Shown here in pieces: positions 34,072 through 42,946 of a DNA stretch of 64,000 bases. Within the stretch, counting starts at the first letter, position 1, and the number at the start of each line of letters is the position of its first letter. Below the pieces are notes generated by a model. It was not told where the DNA came from. It made no database searches and was given only the letters and a program-made list of their open reading frames with translations. The position numbers and the translations under genes were made by a program. The stretch is from Bacillus sp. Bos-x628. GTDB lineage: Bacteria; Bacillota; Bacilli; Bacillales; Bacillaceae. The stretch lies in NCBI RefSeq assembly GCF_040500475.1, contig NZ_CP159358.1, forward strand, positions 1,302,001 through 1,366,000, read 5' to 3'.

Positions 34072-34938
34072 TTATCGTTTGATATCAAATTGATGTAAAA
34101 AACCTTCCCTTTGCTGCATCCTAAAATATTCTTTGATCATATAAGCAACGCCTTGTTCATCATGAGATCGTGTGACCCAATCGGCTTTACGCTTTACCGA
34201 ATGAGGTGCATTACCCATAGCTACCCCTAATCCTGCTAGCTCAAGCATAGGAATATCATCTATCCCATGACCAATCACTACTGTATCTTCTAAAGTAAAA
34301 CCAAGTGATGAGGCCAAAAGGGAAAGACCTGCTTCTTTCGAAACACCTTTACACACGATATTCATTTTCTCATCGCTAATCTTGATCAGATTGATAGATG
34401 GGAACGCTTGTTGAATGGTTTTGTATATTTCAGGCTGAAGAGCTGCTGTCGAATATACTTCGATAACAGGCGTACTTACTGGCTCATCCATCAGCATATC
34501 ACTTAAAGATTCTACAAATTGGACTGGATAAAAGATCGGATCAGACGGATGAATCAGTGTTTTCCCCATTAGTTGAGACTGGGTCTTTTTTCGATTACCA
34601 ATCGAGAATTTTTCATGTAGTAATCGGATATTACAATCAAAGCTCTCAAGAATTTGCACAAGATTAAACGTTTTTTCTTCCGTTAATTTCTTCACATGAA
34701 GTGGTTCATCGAGTTTATCTGCGATAAAAGCACCACTATGAGTCACAAGTGTTGAAGACGATATTTTCAACGCCTTGGCAATTTTTTGTGCTGATCGAAA
34801 ATGCCGATTGGTCACAATCGTCACATAAACCCCTTTTCTCTTTACATATTCCACAGCTTCTTTTGTAGCGGAATGAATTTTCCCATTGGAACGAAGTAAC
34901 GTCCCATCTATATTGAGTGCAAGTAATTTTTTTGACAC
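34072..34938 (-). CDS. yhaX: HAD-superfamily Cof-like protein YhaX, lacks the nucleophile
   Basis: The 288-aa HAD (Cof type) protein has a normal cap and a motif IV GHGIDDIPMLELAGLGVAMG. Motif I, usually DxDGT, reads NIDGT (residues 9-13), so the nucleophilic Asp is an Asn. I recall the same Asn in B. subtilis YhaX, so it is unlikely to be a chance mutation, and the protein may be a non-catalytic HAD. Start is GTG at 34938 behind GGGGG. B. subtilis yhaX is transcribed during sporulation (SigE). Confidence 0.85.
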   Translation of the reverse strand: MSKKLLALNIDGTLLRSNGKIHSATKEAVEYVKRKGVYVTIVTNRHFRSAQKIAKALKISSSTLVTHSGAFIADKLDEPLHVKKLTEEKTFNLVQILESFDCNIRLLHEKFSIGNRKKTQSQLMGKTLIHPSDPIFYPVQFVESLSDMLMDEPVSTPVIEVYSTAALQPEIYKTIQQAFPSINLIKISDEKMNIVCKGVSKEAGLSLLASSLGFTLEDTVVIGHGIDDIPMLELAGLGVAMGNAPHSVKRKADWVTRSHDEQGVAYMIKEYFRMQQREGFLHQFDIKR

Positions 34939-35059
34939 TGAGGTATCCCCCTTCTTGATGACTGTACTTATGATGAGGATATGCCCTAACCGAGAGCTTT
35001 AGAACATGCAGTTGAAGTCGAACTTTCATGAATCAAAAAGGATACCCCCATAAGTTGAA

Positions 35060-35106
35060 ATGAAACAACCAGTCACCGAAAGAGTTTCGGCAACTGGCTG
35101 TTTCAT
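35060..35106. terminator. Strong hairpin ending the yheA-yhaX gap transcript
   Basis: A long stem runs from ATGAAACA through CCAGT and CCGAAA, pairing with the complementary TTTCGG, ACTGG and TGTTTCAT. It lies near the end of the candidate minus-strand transcript starting near 35381. A second plus-strand hairpin, AGCCT/AGGCT plus TTTTTA, occurs near 35150-35171. Confidence 0.6.
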
Positions 35107-35225
35107 AAAGGTGTTTGATATCCATGCCTAAAAACGGGCATCAGTCCTCCAGCCTACTCCTAAGGCTTTTTATGTATGATTTGGATGCGTAACAATGGCG
35201 TGATGAAGCTCCCCATTTTCCCCCT

Positions 35226-35354
35226 TTATCTTTCACACACCAAAGCATTGCTTATATCATATCCCCTTATGCTTTGTATTTCTCCCTGAAGCGCTTCTCT
35301 CTTAGTTGACTGATCACCATAAAATCCAAAATGAAACGCACCCAATGAAATCAT
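35226..35354 (-). CDS. Candidate 42-aa peptide from a CcpA-like promoter
   Basis: The frame reads MISLGAFHFGFYGDQSTKRE and ends in NALVCER, 27 bp downstream of the inferred transcription start. No good ribosome site precedes the ATG, so translation is doubtful. Two further tiny frames with better ribosome sites follow: 18 aa behind AAAGGGGG near 35210, and 12 aa behind GGAGG near 35145. I do not recognise any of them. The region may instead be a non-coding RNA. Confidence 0.3.
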   Translation of the reverse strand: MISLGAFHFGFYGDQSTKREALQGEIQSIRGYDISNALVCER

Positions 35355-35366
35355 GAAAGTACATTT

Positions 35367-35416
35367 TTGAAAGCACTTTCAATAAGTATTATCGCAAAAT
35401 TTCTCAGCTTCGACAA
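35367..35416 (-). promoter_or_regulatory. SigA promoter with overlapping cre site
   Basis: On the minus strand, TTGTCG (35411-35416), a 17-bp spacer and GATAAT (35388-35393) form a good promoter. The palindrome TTGAAAGTGCTTTCAA (35367-35382) sits at the inferred start and matches the CcpA cre consensus with one mismatch. The rest of the gap 34939-35474 has no established gene. Confidence 0.6.
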
Positions 35417-35446
35417 CCTTTTTTTTAGGTTGGATGATCAAACAAA

Positions 35447-35472
35447 AAAAGGGCAAATTCAATCGCCCTTAC
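35447..35472 (-). terminator. Terminator of yheA
   Basis: AAGGGC and GCCCTT pair over a 10-nt loop, with a T7 run on the minus strand. Confidence 0.85.
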
Positions 35473-35474
35473 AA

Positions 35475-35831
35475 TTAATTTTCTTCCGGATTTCCGTAAA
35501 GCTCTTCAAGAGGCTTCATGATGATTTTATTTAATTCACCGATAAGAACACTCACACGTTGTTCGGCTTCCATCAACCGAGAGATTTTATCATGTTGCTG
35601 AACAAGTGTAACTGTTTTTTGAGCTTGCTCAACTTCTTCTTGTGTAATCTCTTGACCAGTCATTTGTTTTTGTTGAAGGTTTACTTGAATGTCACGAAAG
35701 TTCTCAAACATTCTTTTAGAAGACTCATCCTCGTTAACCTCATCATAAAGATTTCTTAAAGTTGAATATTCTTCGCTTTGTCGCAATGCTTTTTCAAGGT
35801 CATATGCAACATCATAAAGATTTACAGACAT
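35475..35831 (-). CDS. yheA: YlbF/YmcA family protein YheA
   Basis: The 118-aa helical protein matches the Com_YlbF family: ALRQSEEYSTLRNLYDEVNE near the N terminus and QQKQMTGQEITQEEVEQAQK in the middle. YlbF and YmcA paralogues form a complex with YaaT that controls RNase Y; a direct role for YheA is not known. Behind it is a terminator; ahead of it is yheB on the same strand. Confidence 0.88.
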   Translation of the reverse strand: MSVNLYDVAYDLEKALRQSEEYSTLRNLYDEVNEDESSKRMFENFRDIQVNLQQKQMTGQEITQEEVEQAQKTVTLVQQHDKISRLMEAEQRVSVLIGELNKIIMKPLEELYGNPEEN

Positions 35832-35951
35832 GTCATGTCTCCTTTCTATCCGTTATCACCGATATCATCGGCGGACACCACTCCACTATAACAAACTATG
35901 GCTTTTGTTTCACATATATACAATGAATTCATCAAAATTCTCTTCTTACTG

Positions 35952-37094
35952 TTAGAATAATGTGACGAAAACAGCCTGAATAGCGCCAATGATTCCGCCT
36001 AAAAAACCACCTAAAAATGTAATCATCTTAAGCTCTTTATTGGAAATGCTGACAACCAGCTCCTCCATTTTTTCAAGTGGAAAAAGTTCTATTTGCTCGC
36101 GAATGATTTCTTCAAATTGAAGCTTCGTCAGTAAACCCTCTAAAGCATTCGCTGCCGCTTCCATCCCCTTATCAATGAGAACAGGTGCAAATTGGAATTT
36201 GAGATCATTTGCCACGGCACTGATATAAGTTCCTACTGGTCTGTCTAAAAGCAGCTTTGTAGAGAAATGTGAAAGCAATCGTCTTTTCACACGAAACACA
36301 ATCCTCTTCACATCCCACTTTTCATCCAACTTCTGAAGAGAAAATGTCTTTACCTTATCCCATTCTTGTACTAACACATCTGATAAAAATCTCTTTGTTT
36401 CTGCATTTCTCAAAAACTTCATGATTTCAGGGTGTACTCGGTCGATTAAGCTTGAATTGCCAAGAAACATTTGAACCATACTGCCAAACATCCCTCGTTC
36501 TTTTAAGAAGTCGTCAATCATATTGCCGAGCCTTGCTTTCCCTTCCTCACTTTCAAAGTAATGAATCCCTCTCATTAAAATATAATCTGCCACATCTGGG
36601 ATTTTTGCCGAGAGCTTATCTTTGACTTCCTGTGGAAGCAGTTCAGATAATGATTGTTGATCATACTTTTCAAACAATGCAGAGAGCTTCTCATCTGACC
36701 ACTGACTCAACCATTCATCCATTTTCACGTCAGCCTGTAGAAATCCGAATTTTTCTAAAAAAGCAGAGACTGATATCTCCATTTCAGCGGTCTTATCAAT
36801 ATAGCGCTGAACAGTGTTCAATATGTCTTCTCTAGCCTCTGACGTTTCAAAGCGTTTTTTAATACCATCTGGAGTAAGGAGATGTTCCATCACCATCACA
36901 CCTACTTGCTTTGCTACTTCGTCTCTTCTTTTAGGAATGAGTCCCGGTGTAAATGGAAGCTGCTTCCCAAATAAATAATAAGTTTTATAAGGACGAAAAA
37001 GCATTTTAATCGCAAGATAATTTGTTGCTGCTCCTATAACCGCTCCTATTACGATCATAAAGATAAACGTTGTGAGTATATCCAAAATTGTCAT
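35952..37094 (-). CDS. yheB: DUF445 membrane-associated protein YheB
   Basis: The 380-aa DUF445 protein has one N-terminal membrane helix (about residues 5-27), [39 protein letters not shown] and a C-terminal hydrophobic end ([20 protein letters not shown]). That hairpin-like topology with a large helical domain between anchors is typical. Function is unknown. In B. subtilis yheB is located next to yheA as here. Confidence 0.88.
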   Translation of the reverse strand: MTILDILTTFIFMIVIGAVIGAATNYLAIKMLFRPYKTYYLFGKQLPFTPGLIPKRRDEVAKQVGVMVMEHLLTPDGIKKRFETSEAREDILNTVQRYIDKTAEMEISVSAFLEKFGFLQADVKMDEWLSQWSDEKLSALFEKYDQQSLSELLPQEVKDKLSAKIPDVADYILMRGIHYFESEEGKARLGNMIDDFLKERGMFGSMVQMFLGNSSLIDRVHPEIMKFLRNAETKRFLSDVLVQEWDKVKTFSLQKLDEKWDVKRIVFRVKRRLLSHFSTKLLLDRPVGTYISAVANDLKFQFAPVLIDKGMEAAANALEGLLTKLQFEEIIREQIELFPLEKMEELVVSISNKELKMITFLGGFLGGIIGAIQAVFVTLF

Positions 37095-37298
37095 CTACCT
37101 TTCAAACAACACCCGATGTTTATTGTTTTTTATCTATTCGTATTATAGTTTTTGTCAAAAGTCCAAGCAAATGGGCTTTCATCAAGACATATGGTTAAGC
37201 TATCTGTCGTAATGATAAAGGAACGCAAGATTTTTGTAAAATCATAAAAAAATGTTTTTCGTTTGTTAAAAAAGAATGTGAAAAGTAGGTGGTTTTAC

Positions 37299-38405
37299 AT
37301 GATGTCAACATTAGGCGTTGTTACTCTTTCAACACAACATGAAGAGACATTCACGCTTCAGCTCGCCAAAGCTGCCTCTCCTTTTGGTTTAGAAATTGTG
37401 CGTTTTACACCACTTGACTTAAAACCAACTTCAAATCTTATTCAAGGTCAAAAGTTTAAGGTTGGCCAAGGTTTTGTATCAGAGGAATTTCCGATTCCTG
37501 ATTTCATTTATGATCGATGTCTGTACCAGCATGATTCACGATCTAAAAAAGCAAAACCAATCATGAATTGGTTAAAAAAGTATCCGAAAACAACATTTTT
37601 GAACACAGGATTTCCAAATCAAATGATTCTATTCGAGCAGCTCCAACATCACCCTTCATTAAATCCATATCTACCAGTCTGCTCATTATTAAAAGAACCA
37701 TCTGATCTTATCGAGATGGTAAAGGAAAACGGGTATTGTAAAATGCATCCGCTCTCACAGCAACATTCAGCTCCAGCTTACTTGATTTATATGAATGATC
37801 AATCAACTTTAACCGTCCAGCTCAATCAAAAGCATTTCATCACATTTTCTAGTCAATCAGACGCCGAGCGCTGGTGCCAAAAGTATCTCGGTCGCTATTT
37901 ACTTCAATATTTCAACACGCCTTTCCAAAATGATTTTTTATTAACTGAAATCAGGATTTTTCTCATGAAAGATGCTCAACATCAATGGCACTGCATGGGA
38001 AATTATATAAAATCAGCAACTAAAAATAGCTTTTTAAGGAATACACAAAATTCAAACCATATGTTAGTCTTTGATCACTACCTAAACACATTGCAACCGC
38101 ACATAAGGCAGCTCTTGCTAGATGATATGTCAACCATTCATTCGTCTCTTCCAGCTTATTTGGAAACAAGATTTTCTCCTTTCATTGAATTCGCTGTAGA
38201 CTTGCTCCATACAAGCGAAGGTAAACTTTTTATATCAAATATAATGTCAAAGCCAGGGCGGTCCGCTTTTTTAAAGGTCTTCCCTGAAAAAGAAAATAAA
38301 TTCATCCGTTGTATTCTCGAGCATGGGCAATCAATGATATCTCAACAAAAGGAGGTTCATCATGCTCCAAAAACGTTGTATCATCGCTCCTCATTTAACA
38401 AGTAA
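37299..38405 (+). CDS. yheC: YheC/YheD family ATP-grasp protein YheC
   Basis: The 368-aa protein belongs to the YheC/D-like ATP-grasp group described as endospore coat-associated. The N-terminal MSTLGVVTLSTQHEETF, the FPIPDFIYDRC segment and the late EFAVDLLH and SKPGRSAF correspond to the fold, although the C-terminal ATP-grasp signature is weaker than in YheD. ATG 37299 follows AGGTGG and matches the short start of B. subtilis YheC. It overlaps yheD by 44 bp. Confidence 0.85.
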   Translation: MMSTLGVVTLSTQHEETFTLQLAKAASPFGLEIVRFTPLDLKPTSNLIQGQKFKVGQGFVSEEFPIPDFIYDRCLYQHDSRSKKAKPIMNWLKKYPKTTFLNTGFPNQMILFEQLQHHPSLNPYLPVCSLLKEPSDLIEMVKENGYCKMHPLSQQHSAPAYLIYMNDQSTLTVQLNQKHFITFSSQSDAERWCQKYLGRYLLQYFNTPFQNDFLLTEIRIFLMKDAQHQWHCMGNYIKSATKNSFLRNTQNSNHMLVFDHYLNTLQPHIRQLLLDDMSTIHSSLPAYLETRFSPFIEFAVDLLHTSEGKLFISNIMSKPGRSAFLKVFPEKENKFIRCILEHGQSMISQQKEVHHAPKTLYHRSSFNK

Positions 38406-39720
38406 AAGAACGATCCATCTCCCCTTTCAATTTAAGCAGCAGGAATCTATACAATCTATCGCTTTCGGGTCTCTCTCTTTAGACGGCTTCACCATTTCAT
38501 ACCATCAAAACAAACATAAAATGTTATTATCTGAAGATCTTTTCCACGATTTACTTATTCCTTATGAGACTAAAGCTGATGTGATTTTACATGACAATAC
38601 ACTCTATATAGGACCTCTCATTGGAATATTTACCGCAGGGTTTGAACAGAATGCTCAACCATTAGGAACTCGCTCTGATTTTTTCGTTCATCTACTAAAG
38701 TCTTGCAGAAAACATGTTGGGTTTGCTTATCTTTTTGGGACTCATTCTATTGATTGGGATCAAGGAATAGTGGAAGGGTACCTTTTCCAACAACAAAAAT
38801 GGCTTAAAAAGCAATTCCCTCTCCCGACAGTCATCTATGATCGACTACCAAATAGAAAGGTTGCTCAATCAGCGTTCATACAAGAAACAAAACGAAAACT
38901 TACACAAGACTACGATATCCCTTGGTTCAATCCTTATTTCTTTAATAAATGGCACATTCATGAAAAGCTGCTTGCAGATCAACGTTCAGTATCCTTTCTA
39001 CCGCATTCTATACAACTAGACCCTTTAGATGCTTCATGTAAAATAGAAACACTCCTCCATCTGCACAATGTGATTTATCTAAAACCAATGAACGGAAGTC
39101 ATGGACATGACATTTATCAGCTTAAAACGACTAAGAGTGGAATTAATGTCTATACAAATAAAGGGATGTCCGTTGAATTTTATTCAGTAGAGGAATTTCT
39201 AGAAAAATTTAGAAAGGAACACACGATACATGAATTTATAGCTCAACAAGGCATCGATTTACTACATATCGAGAATCAGCCGCTTGATTTCAGAGTGCAT
39301 ACAAACAAAAATAAATATGGTTATTGGACAGTAACTGCTATCGCTGCAAAAGTATCTGGAGACCATACAGTTACCACCCATCATTTACATGGAGGGACTG
39401 TTAAAACGCTGACTGACATCTTTCATGTACAAGAAACACGATTGAAGATTTTACAGCAGCTTTCAGAAACTGCTATCCATCTTAGTCAAGTCATTGATGA
39501 AAAAATGCCGGGCTTCATAGGTGAAATCGGATTTGACTTAGGAATCGATCACTCTGGATCTACTTGGATGTTTGAAGCTAATTCCCGGCCTGGAAGAGAA
39601 ATTTTTCGGCATTCTTTATTAAAAAATTCAGAATGGCTCGTTGGTAAAAGAATCGTCGATTACGCATCCTACTTATCACAAAAAGCGCTCTTTATCACCG
39701 AGCATTCGAACGTCAATTAA
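38362..39720 (+). CDS. yheD: YheC/YheD family ATP-grasp protein YheD
   Basis: The 452-aa protein carries a complete C-terminal ATP-grasp domain: LKPMNGSHGHDIYQL, FIAQQGIDLLHIENQPLDFR, GEIGFDLGID and FEANSRPGREIF (about residues 230-430). AAAGGAGG is 8 bp before the ATG. It is a paralogue of the overlapping yheC and its product is linked to the spore coat in B. subtilis. Ligase substrates are unknown. Confidence 0.88.
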   Translation: MLQKRCIIAPHLTSKRTIHLPFQFKQQESIQSIAFGSLSLDGFTISYHQNKHKMLLSEDLFHDLLIPYETKADVILHDNTLYIGPLIGIFTAGFEQNAQPLGTRSDFFVHLLKSCRKHVGFAYLFGTHSIDWDQGIVEGYLFQQQKWLKKQFPLPTVIYDRLPNRKVAQSAFIQETKRKLTQDYDIPWFNPYFFNKWHIHEKLLADQRSVSFLPHSIQLDPLDASCKIETLLHLHNVIYLKPMNGSHGHDIYQLKTTKSGINVYTNKGMSVEFYSVEEFLEKFRKEHTIHEFIAQQGIDLLHIENQPLDFRVHTNKNKYGYWTVTAIAAKVSGDHTVTTHHLHGGTVKTLTDIFHVQETRLKILQQLSETAIHLSQVIDEKMPGFIGEIGFDLGIDHSGSTWMFEANSRPGREIFRHSLLKNSEWLVGKRIVDYASYLSQKALFITEHSNVN

Positions 39721-39872
39721 TTGCTTATCTATCATCAACAGTGTTCTCAAATCCATCCTTTTCCTATGCTCTATCCATAAGATGAGATACAATATAACTA
39801 AGTCAAAAGTTCTTTTCTTATTGTCGTTTTTGTTTATTGTGTAATCAATAAAAGCAAGGAGGCAGTAACGAT

Positions 39873-40082
39873 ATGATTTCCCATTTTCAATGGAAACCGC
39901 TTTTTAAGAAAGCTCAATTGCCTGGCTGGAAAATATCCTTTTTTCATAATGGTGCGCATTATGAAGGCATCTACCACAAAACTGGTGATATCGAATGGGG
40001 CTCACAACTTCCTCCACACGAAGTTGAACCAAACCTAAAAGAAGAAATCCATGAATTAATGCTATTTCATGTCTATGATTAA
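39873..40082 (+). CDS. yheE: DUF5342 family small protein YheE
   Basis: The 69-aa protein has HFQWKPLFKKAQLPGWKISF at its N terminus and a central YHKTGDIEWGSQLP. AAGGAGG lies 9 bp before the ATG. It corresponds to B. subtilis YheE by size and location after yheD. Function unknown. Confidence 0.75.
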   Translation: MISHFQWKPLFKKAQLPGWKISFFHNGAHYEGIYHKTGDIEWGSQLPPHEVEPNLKEEIHELMLFHVYD

Positions 40083-40102
40083 ACTGTTTAAGGAGTCTCG
40101 CC

Positions 40103-40975
40103 ATGCTAGAAAAATTAAAGCTTGTATACGGCAAACATATCATCAGTTCACCTACCAATGACAAACATATTCTATGGTATCAAACCGATCAAGGCGAAAT
40201 ATTTGGAGTAGACGGAACCGAATTATCTTCAAGAGAAACACTCCTTTTAAACTCATTACTTACACCGATCAATTTATCTAATACTCAAGAAACTGAAGAT
40301 GAAAAGAACTGGTACAGTTATCTTTTTGAAGAAAAATCATTAACAGTGCACGAACCCGTCCGTGTTTATTATTTTAGAATGTTCCATCAATCAGAACAGA
40401 AACAACAAATAAAAGAGGCTGTTAGCAGCAGCCTCGATCATACTCATTTGATTTGGACAGGCGCTGACACTGCCATGATGATTCAATCAAATGCCACATC
40501 AGATAATGGACAATTAGACAAGCTGAATGATCTTTCTCAAGCATTTACAAGTGACTTTTTAACAGATTCAGTCTTTTTACAAGGACAATTGCATCTGCCA
40601 AATAAACAGCTAAGAACGAGATTGTTAAATGAACATCAGCTCTTTTTGACGCTCATTCAACGGGGAAAGCTTAGATCAGGTGTAGCGACATTTTATCAAT
40701 GTCTTCCATACCTATTTCGTTATAATCCTCATGTGGTATCTAGCTCGATTTCCGATGCATTTAAAGAAACGGTCCTTGATCGAGAAGTTTCCCGCACTCT
40801 CAAGACGTATATGCAGTGCAATTTGAATGCGTCCCAAGCTGCCAAAGCTTTATATGTACACAGAAATAGCCTTCAATATCGCATTGATAAATTTATTGAA
40901 CGGACAGGAATAGATATACGTCATTTCACAGAAGCCGCAGCTACTTATTTCATGATGAGTCTTCTAGATCTTTAA
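40103..40975 (+). CDS. PucR/CdaR-type transcriptional regulator (YxkF-like)
   Basis: The 290-aa protein has a variable N-terminal region and a C-terminal PucR-type helix-turn-helix (about residues 245-275, NLNASQAAKALYVHRNSLQY). In B. subtilis the equivalent yxkF lies next to msmX, at a distant locus. Here it stands 20 bp after yheE and 142 bp before msmX, so it probably moved as a pair. It may regulate msmX; that is inference from location. Confidence 0.75.
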   Translation: MLEKLKLVYGKHIISSPTNDKHILWYQTDQGEIFGVDGTELSSRETLLLNSLLTPINLSNTQETEDEKNWYSYLFEEKSLTVHEPVRVYYFRMFHQSEQKQQIKEAVSSSLDHTHLIWTGADTAMMIQSNATSDNGQLDKLNDLSQAFTSDFLTDSVFLQGQLHLPNKQLRTRLLNEHQLFLTLIQRGKLRSGVATFYQCLPYLFRYNPHVVSSSISDAFKETVLDREVSRTLKTYMQCNLNASQAAKALYVHRNSLQYRIDKFIERTGIDIRHFTEAAATYFMMSLLDL

Positions 40976-41047
40976 AAAGAAACTGCCGTAAGCACTCTGC
41001 CCAAAAAATGAAAAAAGATGTTGTGCACGTTGTCCATTTACAGACAC

Positions 41048-41089
41048 TTGCCCATTTTATACACTCTACATATAAGTAAAGCGCTTTCA
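41048..41089 (+). promoter_or_regulatory. msmX promoter with overlapping cre-like site
   Basis: TTGCCC (41048-41053), 17 bp and TATAAG (41071-41076) form the promoter. GTAAAGCGCTTTCA (41076-41089) is a near match to the CcpA cre and overlaps the transcription start, a typical place for catabolite repression. Confidence 0.6.
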
Positions 41090-41117
41090 ACAGAAAGGAA
41101 CAGGGAGGCTACGGCAA

Positions 41118-42224
41118 ATGGCTGAAATGATGCTCGATCACATTTATAAAGTATATGATAACAAAGTGACCGCAGTAGATAACTTTAATCTTCATATACA
41201 TGATAAAGAATTTATTGTTTTTGTTGGTCCATCAGGCTGTGGGAAATCAACTACGCTTCGAATGATCGCAGGTCTTGAAGAGATTTCACAAGGGGATTTT
41301 CTGTTAGATGGCAAACGAATGAATGACGTCGCACCGAAGGATCGGGATATTGCGATGGTCTTCCAAAACTATGCTTTATACCCTCACATGAATGTGTACG
41401 ATAATATGGCCTTTGGATTAAAGCTGAGGAAGTTCCCTAAAACGGAAATTGATGAGCGGGTTCGAAATGCTGCCAAAATTCTAGGTCTTGAACCATATTT
41501 GGACCGAAAGCCTAAAGCTTTGTCAGGCGGACAAAGACAGCGTGTTGCTCTTGGCAGAGCCATTGTTCGAGATGCAAAAGTCTTCCTTTTAGATGAACCG
41601 CTTTCCAATTTAGATGCAAAATTACGTGTTCAGATGCGTGCTGAAATATCTAAACTTCATCAGCGCCTGCAAACGACCTTCATCTATGTAACTCATGATC
41701 AAACAGAAGCGATGACTATGGCAACAAGGCTTGTTGTCATGAAGGATGGCCTTATTCAACAGGTTGGAGCACCTAAGGATGTATATGAAAATCCTGAAAA
41801 CGTCTTTGTTGGAGGATTTATTGGGTCTCCTGCCATGAACTTTTTCACAGGAAAACTCTCTGACGGCGCCATCGCTGTTGGAAAAACGCACATTCGTGTG
41901 CCAGAAGGAAAAATGAAAGTATTGCGCAGTCAAGGTTACATCGGAAAGAATGTGATTCTTGGAATTAGACCTGAAGATTTCCATGATGAACCTGTCTTTA
42001 TTGAGGCATCTGAAGGTACAAAAATTGAGGCACATGTAGAAGTGGCTGAACTTATGGGAGCGGAAACGATGCTTTATTCTTCTCTTGAAGGCCAATCTTT
42101 TATTGCACGTGTTGATTCTCGTACGGATATTCAGGCAGGTCAGTCTTTACCGCTTGCTATTGATATGAATAAAGCTCACTTCTTTGATATTGACACTGAA
42201 GAACGCATTCGGTCAGCTCAATAA
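41118..42224 (+). CDS. msmX: Multi-sugar ABC transporter ATPase MsmX
   Basis: The 368-aa ATPase has Walker A GPSGCGKST (about residue 37), the signature LSGGQRQRVALGRA, Walker B VFLLDEPLSNLD and a C-terminal TOBE/regulatory domain (about 240-360). In B. subtilis MsmX is the shared ATPase of many sugar importers (maltodextrin, arabinan, galactan, melibiose). Its own promoter has a cre-like site. It lies here between yxkF and sspB, unlike in B. subtilis. Confidence 0.92.
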   Translation: MAEMMLDHIYKVYDNKVTAVDNFNLHIHDKEFIVFVGPSGCGKSTTLRMIAGLEEISQGDFLLDGKRMNDVAPKDRDIAMVFQNYALYPHMNVYDNMAFGLKLRKFPKTEIDERVRNAAKILGLEPYLDRKPKALSGGQRQRVALGRAIVRDAKVFLLDEPLSNLDAKLRVQMRAEISKLHQRLQTTFIYVTHDQTEAMTMATRLVVMKDGLIQQVGAPKDVYENPENVFVGGFIGSPAMNFFTGKLSDGAIAVGKTHIRVPEGKMKVLRSQGYIGKNVILGIRPEDFHDEPVFIEASEGTKIEAHVEVAELMGAETMLYSSLEGQSFIARVDSRTDIQAGQSLPLAIDMNKAHFFDIDTEERIRSAQ

Positions 42225-42237
42225 AGAGAAACTTGCT

Positions 42238-42270
42238 CCATTACCCGCTTGTTGGGTGATGGTTTTTTTA
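42238..42270 (+). terminator. Terminator of msmX
   Basis: CCAT-T-ACCC pairs with GGGT-G-ATGG and is followed by a T7 run. Confidence 0.85.
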
Positions 42271-42315
42271 ATTCATTGAGGAACATTTAAAACAAGATTT
42301 ACCATGTTCTTTTTT

Positions 42316-42345
42316 TGTATGTTTTCTTAGCAAATAACCATAATA
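42316..42345 (+). promoter_or_regulatory. SigG promoter of sspB
   Basis: TGTATG (42316-42321), 17 bp and CATAATA (42339-42345) match the forespore SigG consensus. A leader of about 110 nt with several possible stems (TTGGGTT/AACCCAA and GCTGG/CCAGC) leads to sspB. Confidence 0.7.
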
Positions 42346-42460
42346 TTTAGTACAAAGGGCTTGTCGCATTGGGTTCGCCAAGTGGCAAATGACAACTTTC
42401 ATTCGCTGGTGCGATTCCAGCAAACCCAACCAAATCATATATAAAAAGGAGATTCACATC

Positions 42461-42664
42461 ATGGCAAATTCTAATAGTTCAAATCAATTACTCGTTCCAG
42501 GAGCAGAGCAAGCAATCGATCAAATGAAATACGAAATCGCTTCTGAGTTTGGTGTAAACCTTGGACCAGAAACAACAGCTCGTGCTAACGGTTCAGTAGG
42601 TGGAGAAATCACAAAACGTCTTGTATCTTACGCTCAGCAACATCTTGGCGGAACAAAAGCTTAA
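42461..42664 (+). CDS. sspB: Small acid-soluble spore protein, alpha/beta type
   Basis: The 67-aa SASP has the germination-protease site EIASEFGV (residues 25-32) and the DNA-binding motif [16 protein letters not shown]. It coats and protects spore DNA against UV. AAAAGGAG precedes the ATG at 42461. The SigG promoter upstream and the terminator at 42683-42713 make it a single unit. By neighbourhood (yheE before, yheG after) it corresponds to sspB. Confidence 0.95.
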   Translation: MANSNSSNQLLVPGAEQAIDQMKYEIASEFGVNLGPETTARANGSVGGEITKRLVSYAQQHLGGTKA

Positions 42665-42682
42665 TTTCATATGTGGCGAATA

Positions 42683-42713
42683 GAAGGCACTTTTATGGTG
42701 TCTTCTTTTTTTG
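42683..42713 (+). terminator. Terminator of sspB
   Basis: GAAGGCAC and GTGTCTTC form an 8-bp stem with one mismatch, followed by TTTTTTTTG. Confidence 0.85.
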
Positions 42714-42730
42714 TTTTCATCCGCACCAAT

Positions 42731-42764
42731 CTCCTTTCTGCTCATATCATGTATGAGAAAGGAG
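42731..42764 (+). promoter_or_regulatory. Hairpin that would hide the ribosome site of the 38-aa gene
   Basis: CTCCTTTC (42731-42738) pairs with GAAAGGAG (42757-42764), and TCAT with ATGA inside. The 3' arm is the Shine-Dalgarno for the ATG at 42774, so translation of the next gene would be shut off when folded. Confidence 0.5.
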
Positions 42765-42773
42765 CAAATCTAC

Positions 42774-42890
42774 ATGGACATTATTTCTGGTGTTAATTTT
42801 GAGTTATTACAATTTGTTGGCATTTCTTTATTATGTGAATATGCTCATAGTATTCGGTCCTTTCACCTTTACAAAAAAAGCATGATATAA
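42774..42890 (+). CDS. Small 38-aa protein, unknown
   Basis: A hydrophobic N-terminal half, MDIISGVNFELLQFVGISLL, is followed by a charged end HLYKKSMI. AAAGGAG lies 9 bp before the ATG. B. subtilis has a similarly short gene (yheF) between sspB and yheG, so this may be its counterpart, which I cannot confirm. The ribosome site is in the 3' arm of a hairpin. Confidence 0.5.
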   Translation: MDIISGVNFELLQFVGISLLCEYAHSIRSFHLYKKSMI

Positions 42891-42946
42891 AATGATACCA
42901 TTTTGGGTCTTTTTCACTTATAGTATGTAGTGGAGGGATCGAACAG

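Noticed and set aside
41622..42095. 157-aa frame antisense to msmX
   Set aside because: Opposite-strand shadow of a well-recognised ATPase.
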